NCBI RefSeq assembly: GCF_039679125.1
Contig: NZ_CP155551.1
Location: forward strand, 1,178,001-1,242,000
Direction of reading: 5' to 3'
Length of the DNA stretch: 64,000 nucleotides
Source of the DNA: Blastococcus sp. HT6-4
GTDB taxonomy: Bacteria; Actinomycetota; Actinomycetes; Mycobacteriales; Geodermatophilaceae
A program made the translations under genes and the position numbers. The notes under the pieces were generated by a model. That model searched no databases. It was not told the DNA's origin and saw only the letters and a list, made by a program, of their open reading frames with translations. Every line of letters begins with the position of its first letter. The stretch's first letter is position 1. Positions 56,727 through 64,000 of the stretch are shown here, piece by piece.

Positions 56727-56978
56727 GCGCCCACCATCACGCCCACCGGCGCTCAGGATCGGGACACAGGCCCCAGCCCCCATACCGTCCTGCTCTCAGG
56801 CTCCGACACCGGCTGACTGCTGCCCCCTGCCCGACCCGCGACCGCGTCAGCGACGCGGAGTCCTGGGCCCGTCGAGGCGCTCCCCGGAAAAGTAGAAAGT
56901 AGAAAAAACTGTTCGTTGTCGCGCCTGAACACGACGTAGCGGCGCGCACTTTCGGGTCCTCGACCGCGATCGACTCCT

Positions 56979-57008
56979 TTGACAGGTGCGGAGTCGATGC
57001 GGGATACC
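56979..57008 (+). promoter_or_regulatory. Candidate sigma-70 promoter of the radical SAM operon
   Basis: TTGACA at 56979-56984 matches the -35 consensus exactly. An 18-base spacer leads to GATACC at 57003-57008, a fair -10. The start codon of the first gene is 40 bases downstream, preceded by GAAGGGAAG. An unusually AT-rich patch with two tandem AGTAGAA copies (56891-56904) lies about 80 bases upstream. Confidence 0.5.
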
Positions 57009-57048
57009 TACTGCCCGTTCCCGAACCTCTCCGTAGAAGGGAAGACCG

Positions 57049-57252
57049 ATGTCGTCCTCCGATTCCTCGAACGTGCCGGTCACCAAGATCCGGTTGCGCA
57101 TTCCGTCCGGAATGAAGGTCAGTGACGTCATCTCCCGCCTCGAAGTGACATTCGAGGAGATCGAGCCCACCGGGGCCGAGATCCGTCCCAACCTGGACTG
57201 TTGCGTGGACGCGACCGTCATCAGCCCGGTGAGCACCGTCAACGCGCGATGA
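57049..57252 (+). CDS. 67-residue protein of unknown family, first gene of rSAM/protease operon
   Basis: ATG 57049 follows GAAGGGAAG. The protein begins MSSSDSSNVPVTKIRLRIPS, then GMKVSDVISRLEVTFEEIEP, and ends DATVISPVSTVNAR after LDCC. It is predicted to be small and mixed alpha/beta in its first 45 residues, with two adjacent cysteines near 51-52. It has no membrane segment. Its stop overlaps the protease ATG by 4 bases, so it is translated and coupled. Two readings are open: a precursor peptide modified by the two radical SAM enzymes and cut by the protease (the core would be the C-terminal part), or a small partner of the protease. I do not recognise it. Confidence 0.8.
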   Translation: MSSSDSSNVPVTKIRLRIPSGMKVSDVISRLEVTFEEIEPTGAEIRPNLDCCVDATVISPVSTVNAR

Positions 57253-58160
57253 GCCCGTTCCGGGCCGGCTCACGCCGGCTGGGGCCCGACGACGCCGGCC
57301 AGGAACCGCTGTGGATGGCGCTGGACGTCCTCGCGCCGCGCACGCCGGTACCCACGGACGAGGCCGGGGCGATCGCCGATGCCCGGGACGCCGGCCTGGA
57401 GGCGATCCTCGGCTCCACGACCGACTTCCTGCCGGTCGGCTTCCTGGATCTCGGCCGGCGCCGGGCGGAGGCGGTGGCGCGGATCGTGGTGCGGCAGCCC
57501 AGCCCCGACGGGCCGCTCGTCCACGGGCGGGGCACCGGATTCCTGGTCGGCCCGGACGTGCTCATGACCAACCATCACGTGCTTCCCGACATCGACAAGG
57601 CCCGGGTCAGCACCGTCGAGTTCAAGTACGAGCTCGACATGCTCGGCAACGAACTCGACGCCGACGTCTGGGAGCTGGTGCCCGACGACCTGTTCGTCAC
57701 CAGCCCCTTCGAAGAGCTCGACACCACCCTGGTGCGGGTCGCGACGAAGGACGGCAGGGCGGCCGGCGAGGTCTACGGCCAGGTCGCCCTCCGCGCCGAC
57801 CCGCGGAAGGTCGCCGTGGACGAGCCGGTCTGCCTCATCCAGCACCCGGACGGGCGGCGCAAAGAAGTTGTCCTCTTCGAGGCGAAGGTCAAAGAGCTCT
57901 ATCAAGAAGGGTTCCTGCATTACTCCGCCGACACACTCGAAGGGTCGTCGGGGTCGCCGGTGTTCAACGTGACCTGGGACCTGGTGGCACTCCATCACCG
58001 CGGCGTCATCGAGCGGGACGAGGCCGGCAATTACCAGGTCAAGGACGGCCAGTACGTGTACACGTCGAACGAAGGCGTGCGCATCTCGGCCATTGTCGAT
58101 TTCTTGCGCGGGCTGCCCGAACCGCAGCAGTCCGCCGTCGTCCCACTGCTCGTCCCCTGA
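57249..58160 (+). CDS. Trypsin-like serine protease (operon-encoded)
   Basis: This 303-residue protein has an N-terminal 65-residue part ending TDFLPVGFLDLGRRRAEAVA. A chymotrypsin-fold protease domain of the V8/Glu-endopeptidase kind follows: GTGFLVGPDVLMTNHHV with catalytic His110, Asp158 in EELDTTLV, and Ser234 in EGSSGSPVF. No signal peptide is present, so it acts in the cytoplasm, which is unusual for this fold and typical of proteases in peptide-maturation or conflict systems. It starts by a 4-base overlap with the 67-residue gene and is followed after 28 bases by a radical SAM gene. Confidence 0.88.
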   Translation: MSPFRAGSRRLGPDDAGQEPLWMALDVLAPRTPVPTDEAGAIADARDAGLEAILGSTTDFLPVGFLDLGRRRAEAVARIVVRQPSPDGPLVHGRGTGFLVGPDVLMTNHHVLPDIDKARVSTVEFKYELDMLGNELDADVWELVPDDLFVTSPFEELDTTLVRVATKDGRAAGEVYGQVALRADPRKVAVDEPVCLIQHPDGRRKEVVLFEAKVKELYQEGFLHYSADTLEGSSGSPVFNVTWDLVALHHRGVIERDEAGNYQVKDGQYVYTSNEGVRISAIVDFLRGLPEPQQSAVVPLLVP

Positions 58161-58188
58161 CCCGTCATCGCTCCGGAAGGAGCCCGCC

Positions 58189-59775
58189 GTGCACCCCGTG
58201 CAGACCAGTTACATGCGGAGCAGGTACACGCTTGCCGAACGGCTGGACGACGGCAGCGGCGGCATCCTCGTCAACACCCTCACCGGGGCGGTCGACCTGG
58301 TCTCCGAGCGGTTGGCGCTCGCCGTACGGGGCAGCCGCGACTACCCGGGCGTCGTGGACGCGGTCCACGACGGCGGGGACCCCAAGTTCCTCCTCGAGCG
58401 CGGTTACTACGTCGAGGACCTCGAGGTCGAGGACGCCTTCGCCCGGGCGATCGCCCAGCGCAGCCTGCGCCAGCGGCAGGCGCTGGCCGAGCCGAAGTAC
58501 ATGTTCTTCACCACGCTGCGGTGCAACCTCACCTGTTCCTACTGCTGGCAGGTGCAGGAGCACGGCGGTGCCCGGCAGAAGACGCCGGTCATGAGCGACG
58601 AGATGATCGCCGCCGCCTTCCGCTTCGTCGACGCCGACATGGCGCGGCGCGGCGCCACCTCCGGCGTGGTCAGCCTGTTCGGCGGGGAACCGCTGATCGA
58701 CCGCCCGCAGTTCCGGGCCACCGTGAACACGATCTGCGAGGGCGCCGCGGCCCGCGGGCTCGACATCCACTTCACGACCAACGGCAAGCACCTGGCCGCC
58801 TTCCGCGACGAGGTGGAGCGGTTCCGCCCCTCGATCCAGGCGACCGTCGACGGGTTCACCCCCGGGGCCGCGCCGTTGCTCACGAGGGCCGGCCAGAAGC
58901 TGACCGGCCTGCACGAGGAACTGCTCGCCGTCGCCGGCGAGCTCGGGCTGCGGGTCTACGTCCGGTTCCTCGTCGGGATCGACACGATCGACGAGTTCAT
59001 CGCCTACGCCGACCACCTGCACGAGGGCGCGGTCCCGCCGTCGCTGAGCCTGGGTGTGGCCCCGATCCAGAACAAGAGCGGGCCGCGGGGCGAGCGCGCC
59101 GCGTCGAAGCCGGAGGTGCTCGAGCGACTGCTCGCCGCCCTGGACGACCGCAGCTACGCGCGCCGGCTGGCCTTCACCGACTGGCGCAGCCTCTACCTGC
59201 TCAACTACCTGCGCTGCGGCGAGGAGCTCTTGCCGGCCGCGAGCTTCTTCCACTGCGAGGCCCAGACCCATCTGTTCGCGTTCGGCTCCGACGGGCTGCT
59301 GTACACCTGCTACGAGGCCGGCGGGGATCCCAGCCTGGCGGTCGGGCGGTACTTCGACCCCGACGGCGGCGCCGTCGACGGCGCCGAGACCGTGCGCTCC
59401 GCCGGAGGGTGCGGCGGTGGCTGCTCCTCGGGTGGCTCGTCGCAGGCCCGGGGGCCGGTGCCGATCCAGCTGTCGCTGCGGCGACCCGGGGCGGAGTCGC
59501 CGTCCGCGGAGTCCTACGTGCCCGAGGGCGTGGCCACCGTGGACGAGGCGCACCTGCGGCGGTTCCGCGAACGGACGGCGTTCGCGATGCCGCAGTGCTC
59601 GGAGTGCGCGCTCTCGCCGATCTGCGGGGGCGGCTGCCAGGTGCGCGGGATCAAGAAGAACGGGGTCTACGAGTTCCCGTACTGCGACGACCTGCACGAC
59701 GAAGTGCGATTCACCATGCGGAGCTGGAGCACCCTCGGAGAGATGCTCCTCCCTACGGCAGGAGGTCAGCTGTGA
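58189..59775 (+). CDS. Radical SAM/SPASM peptide-modifying enzyme
   Basis: This is a 528-residue protein. GTG 58189 follows GGAAGGA. The N-terminal 100 residues (LAERLDDGSGGILVNTLTGAV) resemble the peptide-binding head of rSAM maturases. The radical SAM cluster is CNLTCSYC with cysteines 112, 116 and 119; FGGEPL follows. A C-terminal SPASM region has CSECALSPICGGGC at 470-483 and a further Cys in FPYC, for auxiliary Fe-S clusters. Between them, near 405-420, lies a loop GGCGGGCSSGGSS. Such enzymes typically crosslink or epimerise peptide side chains. It overlaps the next gene by 4 bases (GTGA). Confidence 0.92.
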   Translation: MHPVQTSYMRSRYTLAERLDDGSGGILVNTLTGAVDLVSERLALAVRGSRDYPGVVDAVHDGGDPKFLLERGYYVEDLEVEDAFARAIAQRSLRQRQALAEPKYMFFTTLRCNLTCSYCWQVQEHGGARQKTPVMSDEMIAAAFRFVDADMARRGATSGVVSLFGGEPLIDRPQFRATVNTICEGAAARGLDIHFTTNGKHLAAFRDEVERFRPSIQATVDGFTPGAAPLLTRAGQKLTGLHEELLAVAGELGLRVYVRFLVGIDTIDEFIAYADHLHEGAVPPSLSLGVAPIQNKSGPRGERAASKPEVLERLLAALDDRSYARRLAFTDWRSLYLLNYLRCGEELLPAASFFHCEAQTHLFAFGSDGLLYTCYEAGGDPSLAVGRYFDPDGGAVDGAETVRSAGGCGGGCSSGGSSQARGPVPIQLSLRRPGAESPSAESYVPEGVATVDEAHLRRFRERTAFAMPQCSECALSPICGGGCQVRGIKKNGVYEFPYCDDLHDEVRFTMRSWSTLGEMLLPTAGGQL

Positions 59776-60845
59776 CTGCGCTCGACGGCATCAAGGTGGA
59801 GCACGGCCTGAGTGATTACCTTCGACACGGGATCTCGCTGTGGGATCTGGTGGACAAGGACTCCATCTCCAGCGTCACCATCCTGCTCACCTACGCGTGT
59901 CCCGCTGCCTGCGACCACTGCGTCTTCGAGAGCAGCCCCTCGCGGCGGGAGACGGTGAACCCCGAGACCGCCCGCCGGTTCGTGATGGCGGCGGCACGGC
60001 AGGACCCGCCGCCCTCGCTGTCCTTCTCCGGGGGAGAGGCGTTCCTGCAGCTGGATCTCATGCGCGAGCTCACCGATCTGGCCGCGAGCCTCGGGATGGC
60101 CAGCGAGGTGATCAGCTCCAGCGGCTGGGCGACCAGCGACGAGCGGGCGACGCGGGTGCTGCGCGACCTCTACGCGCGCGGGATGCGGACCTACTGCACG
60201 AGCATCGACGATCTGCACGCGGCCTTCATCGACCCGCGCAAGATGCGCCGGGCGGTGGAGGCGGCGCTCGGCGAGGGCTACACGGTGGTCATCAACTCGA
60301 TCATCCGCAGTGACACCCGCGGCCGGGAGACAGAGCACATCTCGAAGATCACCGGCCTGCCGATGGAGACGCTCGGGCGCTGCGTCGTGCACCCGTTCAT
60401 CACCGTTCCGGTCGGCCGTGCGCGGACCAACGTCAACGACTACCTGTACCTGAACAAGGACTTCCAGGAGGGCTGCCCGTTCTCCACCGAGATCGTCACC
60501 CTCTCGCCGAGGGGTTTCACCTACCCCTGCTGCGGCATGGTGATCGGTGAGCCGACGAGCAGGGCCGGCCTGTTCATCCAGGACAACCTCGACGGGAAGT
60601 CGGTCGACGAGATCGCCGAGGTCATCGAGGCGCTGAAGAACGACCTGTTCTTCAAGCTGTTGCAGACCATGGGTCCCTACCGGCTGCTGCAGGAGATCAA
60701 GAAGGCCAATCCGGAGCTCGACGCCCGCGACCGGTTCACCGGCAGCTGCGACGTCTGCCTGGAGTTCACGGCCAACCCGGCGATCGCCGAGGCCACGCGG
60801 CGGTTCCTCGACAAGTGCCAGGCGGCGCTCTACCCGGTGACCTGA
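59772..60845 (+). CDS. Second radical SAM enzyme of the operon
   Basis: This 357-residue protein starts at GTG 59772, overlapping the previous stop, with AGGAGGT upstream. The SAM cluster is CPAACDHC with Cys43, Cys47 and Cys50; FSGGEAFLQ follows. Cysteines at EGCPFS, YPCCGM and SCDVCLEF in the C-terminal third are arranged for one or two auxiliary clusters, though not in the standard SPASM spacing. It is only distantly similar to its neighbour, so the two probably perform different steps. There is no obvious leader-binding domain. Last gene of the operon; it converges with the protease-nuclease gene 73 bases away. Confidence 0.9.
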   Translation: MTALDGIKVEHGLSDYLRHGISLWDLVDKDSISSVTILLTYACPAACDHCVFESSPSRRETVNPETARRFVMAAARQDPPPSLSFSGGEAFLQLDLMRELTDLAASLGMASEVISSSGWATSDERATRVLRDLYARGMRTYCTSIDDLHAAFIDPRKMRRAVEAALGEGYTVVINSIIRSDTRGRETEHISKITGLPMETLGRCVVHPFITVPVGRARTNVNDYLYLNKDFQEGCPFSTEIVTLSPRGFTYPCCGMVIGEPTSRAGLFIQDNLDGKSVDEIAEVIEALKNDLFFKLLQTMGPYRLLQEIKKANPELDARDRFTGSCDVCLEFTANPAIAEATRRFLDKCQAALYPVT

Positions 60846-60918
60846 CGCCTCCGCGTTCCATCGCGGGCCGCGGTGACCAGCGCGGATGTGTCGCGACGCT
60901 GCCGTTCAGGAGGCGCGG

Positions 60919-62961
60919 TCACCACTCGACCTGGTCGAACGCCGTGATCTCGGATGGGGCAGCCGACTCCAGTCCGCCGTGAGAGTCGGCGTCGGCGAGC
61001 GCGCCGAAGTCCAGCCCGGTGTGTGCCGTGACGTCGGTGATCCGTGTCTGGAAGATGGCCACCCGTCCCACGTCGTCGAAGTCCTCCAGCGCGTCGGGCA
61101 GGAACGTCTCCTGGCTGGCGAGGAAGGCCGTCGCCCGGAGCGCGGACTGCTCGACCCGCATGACGATCTTCCAGAAGGCTCGCGGAACGGTCACGCCACG
61201 GTAATGGGGATCGTCGGCCCGGAAGACCGGGCCGGTGAAGACGCTGACGCGCTTCCGGCCGGCCCTGGCGTTGGTGAGGACGTAGTTCTCGATGCCCGCC
61301 CACAGGGCGGTGCGTTGGTTGAACGCACTCACCTGGGGGGCGCAGTTGGTGAAGTGGAAGGTGTCGCTGGCGCCCCGGAGGGCGCTGACGGCGCTGCCCC
61401 AGGCGGGGTCGAGCCGCCGGACCAGGTGGCCGCGGTCGAAGATGCGTGGCCGCTGGGCCTCGAAGACCTTCTGGCTGAGCTGCTGGTCCGGTGAGATCCG
61501 CGGATCGAGGTACCACTTCTCTGCGGCTTCGACCTCGCCGGTTCGGCGGTTGATGCCGCGCAGGCGCTTGCCGTCGATGTTCACGGCCGTGCAGAAGGGC
61601 ATCCGCCGTTCGCCGTTCTGGATGACGCTGAAGTGCACGTACCTCAGTGCCAGGTCGTCCGGTGCTCTCCCTTCGGCCGGCACCGCAGCCTGGCCGACGA
61701 GTTCCGCGGACAGCGTGGGCAACGGAACGGCGCTGCCCAGGAAGTCAGGCCGATAGCCGCGGCGGCTGCGGTAGTCGTCGTCGGGAGGCCGGTTCTTCTC
61801 CATCACGCCGAGCGGGACAGGCCCGACCAGAGACGGCCGGTCGGGGGTGGTCAGAGCAGACACCGCTGTGGGCGGTGCGAAGGCGTCGCCGGCGGTGATG
61901 CGCACCGGTATCTGCAGCTCGGTCTCCGCGCTGCCGATCGTGAGCGACCTGCCGATCGGTGCCGTCGCGGGCGCCGACTCTCGGTCGGGACCGGCCCGTG
62001 GCGGATCGAGGGCCTCGGCCAGCACGGCGCGCTGCTCAGGTGGGAGTCGGTCCAGCACCTCGCGCAGCGCCATGGCCAAGCTACTGACGCGGATGCCCTC
62101 GTTGGACTCGTCGGGCACGGGCTGACCGTTGTCGAGGCTCGTTTCGTTGCGTGGCCCGCCGGCGTGGTGCAGCGCTACCAGGTCGAACTGGTCGTTGAAG
62201 ACCGGGCTGCCGCTGGAGCCGCGCAGGGTGTCACCCTGGTAGTGCAGCGTGACGCCCCCCTTGCCGCGGCCGACTACCCGGTTCTCGCGCAGCGCGACCT
62301 GCTTGAAGTCCCCGTCGGGGTGCTGGACGATCGTCACGAAGTCGCCCTCGGCGTGTTTGTCCTGCGCCGCCGTCAGCGATGACCTGCCGAAGGCTGCCAG
62401 TGGCCTCCCCCCGGACAGCTGCGGCCCGACGGCCACCACGGTGGCGTCGAGTTCGTCCTCGTGACTGGTCCAGAAGAATGTCGTCGGGTCGAGGTGGAAC
62501 TCGCTCGGCGTGACCGGGACACCGTCCATGCCGAGTTCGTAGTCGAACTGGACGACCTGCTGCGCCGCTGCCGCGGCGTTCGGCGTGACGTGGTGGTTCG
62601 TGAGCAGCAGGCGCGTCGATACCAGGGTGCCGGTGCCAACTGCCTGCCGCTGGGCGGTGACGACGCGGGCGACGGCGTTGGCCGCCAGGCGTGCTCGGTC
62701 GAGGTAGGCGACCGGCACGAAGTCCAGCGCCGGCCCGACCATCCTTTCCAGGGCGCCGCCGGCGAGCGCCTCGGTGCGGACCAGCGCGGCGACCCCGGCC
62801 CGGGCGGCGAACGGCAGGCTCTCGACCAGCTCGAGGTCGCCGGCGGCGACTCGGCGAACCAGGTCGCTGGAGAGGTCTTCAGCGGTCAGGGCGCGTAGGC
62901 GCCGGTACAGGCGATCGTCATCGCCCTCGCGGAAGACTGTCGATCCAGTCGCCTCCGGCAT
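60919..62961 (-). CDS. Trypsin-like protease fused to NUC1 DNA/RNA endonuclease
   Basis: This is a 680-residue fusion. Residues 1-75 are helical (LYRRLRALTAEDLSSDLVRR), resembling an effector-associated domain. LDFVPVAYLDRARLAANAVA near 80-100 matches the pre-protease segment of the operon protease. A trypsin-like domain follows, with TNHHVT, EDELDATVVAVG and RGSSGSPVF (His, Asp, Ser present). From about 440 a NUC1 endonuclease carries DRGHL (near 515, catalytic His with Mg2+ site), then FHFTNCAPQ. NUC1 domains are common toxins; linkage to a protease suggests activation by proteolysis or substrate sensing. No signal peptide. Confidence 0.9.
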   Translation of the reverse strand: MPEATGSTVFREGDDDRLYRRLRALTAEDLSSDLVRRVAAGDLELVESLPFAARAGVAALVRTEALAGGALERMVGPALDFVPVAYLDRARLAANAVARVVTAQRQAVGTGTLVSTRLLLTNHHVTPNAAAAAQQVVQFDYELGMDGVPVTPSEFHLDPTTFFWTSHEDELDATVVAVGPQLSGGRPLAAFGRSSLTAAQDKHAEGDFVTIVQHPDGDFKQVALRENRVVGRGKGGVTLHYQGDTLRGSSGSPVFNDQFDLVALHHAGGPRNETSLDNGQPVPDESNEGIRVSSLAMALREVLDRLPPEQRAVLAEALDPPRAGPDRESAPATAPIGRSLTIGSAETELQIPVRITAGDAFAPPTAVSALTTPDRPSLVGPVPLGVMEKNRPPDDDYRSRRGYRPDFLGSAVPLPTLSAELVGQAAVPAEGRAPDDLALRYVHFSVIQNGERRMPFCTAVNIDGKRLRGINRRTGEVEAAEKWYLDPRISPDQQLSQKVFEAQRPRIFDRGHLVRRLDPAWGSAVSALRGASDTFHFTNCAPQVSAFNQRTALWAGIENYVLTNARAGRKRVSVFTGPVFRADDPHYRGVTVPRAFWKIVMRVEQSALRATAFLASQETFLPDALEDFDDVGRVAIFQTRITDVTAHTGLDFGALADADSHGGLESAAPSEITAFDQVEW

Positions 62962-63342
62962 GGCGCGCCACCCGTCACGAGAGGGGCCCTAGCAGCACCG
63001 GATGCTAGCGGTAGGACGCGGCACCGGACGGAGTAGCGACGTGCTGATGACGTTGCGGTGGCGAAGCGGTCGCGCATCGGCCCGGACGTCCCGCATCGCC
63101 GCGTTCAGGTTGCGGTGTTGCCCGGTCTGGTCGCAGGCGGCGACCTTGACGACCTGATCGGTACGGTGCAGTCGCCTCGCGTGCCCGGCGAGGGCTCGCA
63201 CCAATGCAGCCACTCGTCGTGACCGATCCATGACCGGTGGAGCGGAGAGCAGGGGTCTGCAGGGGCCCGAGGCGGACCTCCCAGACGATCCTCGGGTACT
63301 CCTCCAGGGGACCCAGCAATCCATATGACCTGCGGTCTTGCG
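62962..63342. other. Intergenic stretch, no gene recognised
   Basis: Between the protease-nuclease start and the tRNA-Gly remnant I see no protein-like frame and no RNA. It must contain the promoter of the protease-nuclease gene on the minus strand. Short open frames here read as random. Confidence 0.4.
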
Positions 63343-63391
63343 TGGAGCGGGTGACCGCGATCGAACCGGCATGGCCAGCTTGGAAGGCGGG
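63343..63391 (-). other. 3' half of tRNA-Gly(UCC): probable attachment site
   Basis: The complement carries the anticodon loop CTTCCAA (anticodon UCC), a T-arm with GGTTCGATC, acceptor half CACCCGC, discriminator T and CCA (63343-63345). The matching 5' half (acceptor GCGGGTG, D arm) is absent to the right. This is not a functional tRNA; it looks like the duplicated 3' end left where an element integrated in tRNA-Gly. The T-stem has mismatches, so the copy has drifted. Confidence 0.7.
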
Positions 63392-63450
63392 ATCCTCTGA
63401 CGGCGTATGTACTGGCCAGCGGCTTGCGAGGGGCGCCAAAACAGCGTCCG

Positions 63451-63497
63451 TGACCCACACATGACCCAGGGTCGAGGCGTGACCCACGCGTGACCCA
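63451..63497 (+). repeat. Four TGACCCA direct repeats (iteron-like)
   Basis: TGACCCA occurs at 63451, 63462, 63480 and 63491. The copies form two pairs, each with an 11-base period, 18 bases between the second and third. They start 60 bases inside the predicted element end, where tyrosine-recombinase arm sites or excisionase sites are often found. Confidence 0.55.
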
Positions 63498-63665
63498 CCG
63501 CGGGCAGGTGGTTGCTAGTGGCACGCTCTGCCACGACCACCCTGGAGGTGGCATCGGGGACACCGTGGACACCGTGGACGCCGAGCGGCAGCTCGGTCTG
63601 ACAGACCTAAGCCATCCGCTACTCGTTACGAGGGCGCATGGCACTGCTCGATGCCCCCGAGCGAG

Positions 63666-64000
63666 CTAGAGCTCAGCTAAGCCCGCGCGGCGCCGCAAGA
63701 AGGGCCCCAAGAGTAGTCCGGCGAAGGTCAGGGCCATGGAGCCGGTAAGCCCGGCGAGAAAGGTCGCAGTCAGTTGAGAATTTGCGGCTAGAGGATCGTG
63801 AAGGACGTAGTTCACGCCCTTCCTTCTGACTTCCAAGTTTTGCCATACCAAGCGGTCGGTGGAAGCTACGGGCGGCCGAGCGGACGTCACTTCGCTAAAG
63901 CCCAGTTCCTCACGGAGCTCAAGTCGGATGCTGGAAACAGCTACGGGCTCAATCAATCGACCCGAGGTCTTCTCAGCTAGGAAGCTGGTTTGCTCATCCT
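63666..64000 (-). CDS. C-terminal part of a membrane protein, 5' end outside window
   Basis: On the minus strand the frame is open from the right window edge to a stop at 63666, at least 110 codons. It ends with a transmembrane helix LTATFLAGLTGSMALTFAGLLLG-like and a basic tail FLRRRAGLAEL, preceded by VRRKGVNYVLHDPLAANSQ. An internal TTG (63956) could start it, but the frame continues beyond the window. The DNA is visibly less GC-rich than the rest, which fits foreign origin. The family is not recognised. Confidence 0.55.
   Translation of the reverse strand, partial: DEQTSFLAEKTSGRLIEPVAVSSIRLELREELGFSEVTSARPPVASTDRLVWQNLEVRRKGVNYVLHDPLAANSQLTATFLAGLTGSMALTFAGLLLGPFLRRRAGLAEL

Noticed and set aside
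60846..60918. Weak CGCCTCC...GGAGGCG inverted repeat between the convergent radical SAM and protease-nuclease genes
   Set aside because: Arms are only 7 bases with more than 50 bases between them, not a convincing terminator.
63237..63464. Short plus-strand protein containing VTAIEPAWPAWKAG
   Set aside because: Also a tRNA antisense artefact, but it revealed the tRNA-Gly 3' half reported above.
62989..63540. Minus-strand frame of 183 codons upstream of the protease-nuclease gene
   Set aside because: The translation shows no domain, crosses the tRNA-Gly remnant and the TGACCCA repeats, and has no ribosome-binding site.

Overview
The window is GC-rich actinobacterial DNA. GTG starts are common, genes often overlap by 4 bases (ATGA/GTGA), and mycothiol and ergothioneine enzymes are present. 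Gene content (class F sortase, SCO6745-type protein, DUF5130, Rv2466c-like protein, sigma factor with SnoaL-like tail) fits Geodermatophilaceae (Blastococcus, Modestobacter, Geodermatophilus) or close relatives. The genus is an inference.

Region 1 (1-15.3 kb) is the right end of an enediyne biosynthetic cluster. The genes unbL (truncated by the window edge), unbV, unbU, pksE and tebC are joined by 1- to 4-base overlaps, the classical enediyne warhead cassette. A second FG-GAP/ASPIC lipoprotein, a metal-type permease and a probable two-component flavin monooxygenase (acyl-CoA-dehydrogenase-like protein plus flavin reductase) follow. The region stops at the 3' end of tRNA-Arg(UCU), a likely island boundary.

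Region 2 (15.4-53.6 kb) is ordinary chromosome. It holds an SSB paralogue, EttA, a phosphatase, a thioesterase, a MOSC protein, the bioY-bioM-bioN biotin importer, a GH13 glucosidase, trHbO, an MFS exporter with an apparent CTG start, MscS, a prolyl oligopeptidase and an HNH protein. These are followed by a sortase with its probable substrate, an amidase, PepN, an Rv2466c-like protein, RpiB, a mycothiol-dependent enzyme, an Eis-like GNAT, MarR, an actinobacterial lipoprotein, an ECF sigma factor, a DHA2 exporter, a Kef-type antiporter with a UBP zinc finger, a DUF4349 lipoprotein, a hemerythrin and egtB-egtD.

Region 3 (53.6-57 kb) is a decay zone. IS3- and IS5-family transposase remnants and a frameshifted dehydrogenase remnant sit between a DUF427 gene, a small membrane protein and a possible small lipoprotein.

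Region 4 (57-63 kb) is the most novel part. A tightly coupled operon encodes a 67-residue protein of unknown family, a trypsin-like protease and two different radical SAM enzymes. It converges on a gene for a second, related trypsin-like domain fused to a NUC1 (DNA/RNA non-specific) endonuclease. This looks like a peptide-modifying or biological-conflict system, not one I recognise.

Region 5 (63.3 kb to the end) begins with the 3' half of tRNA-Gly(UCC), including CCA, with no 5' half. This is the expected footprint of an integrated element extending to the right. Four TGACCCA repeats and a truncated gene in less GC-rich DNA lie just inside it.
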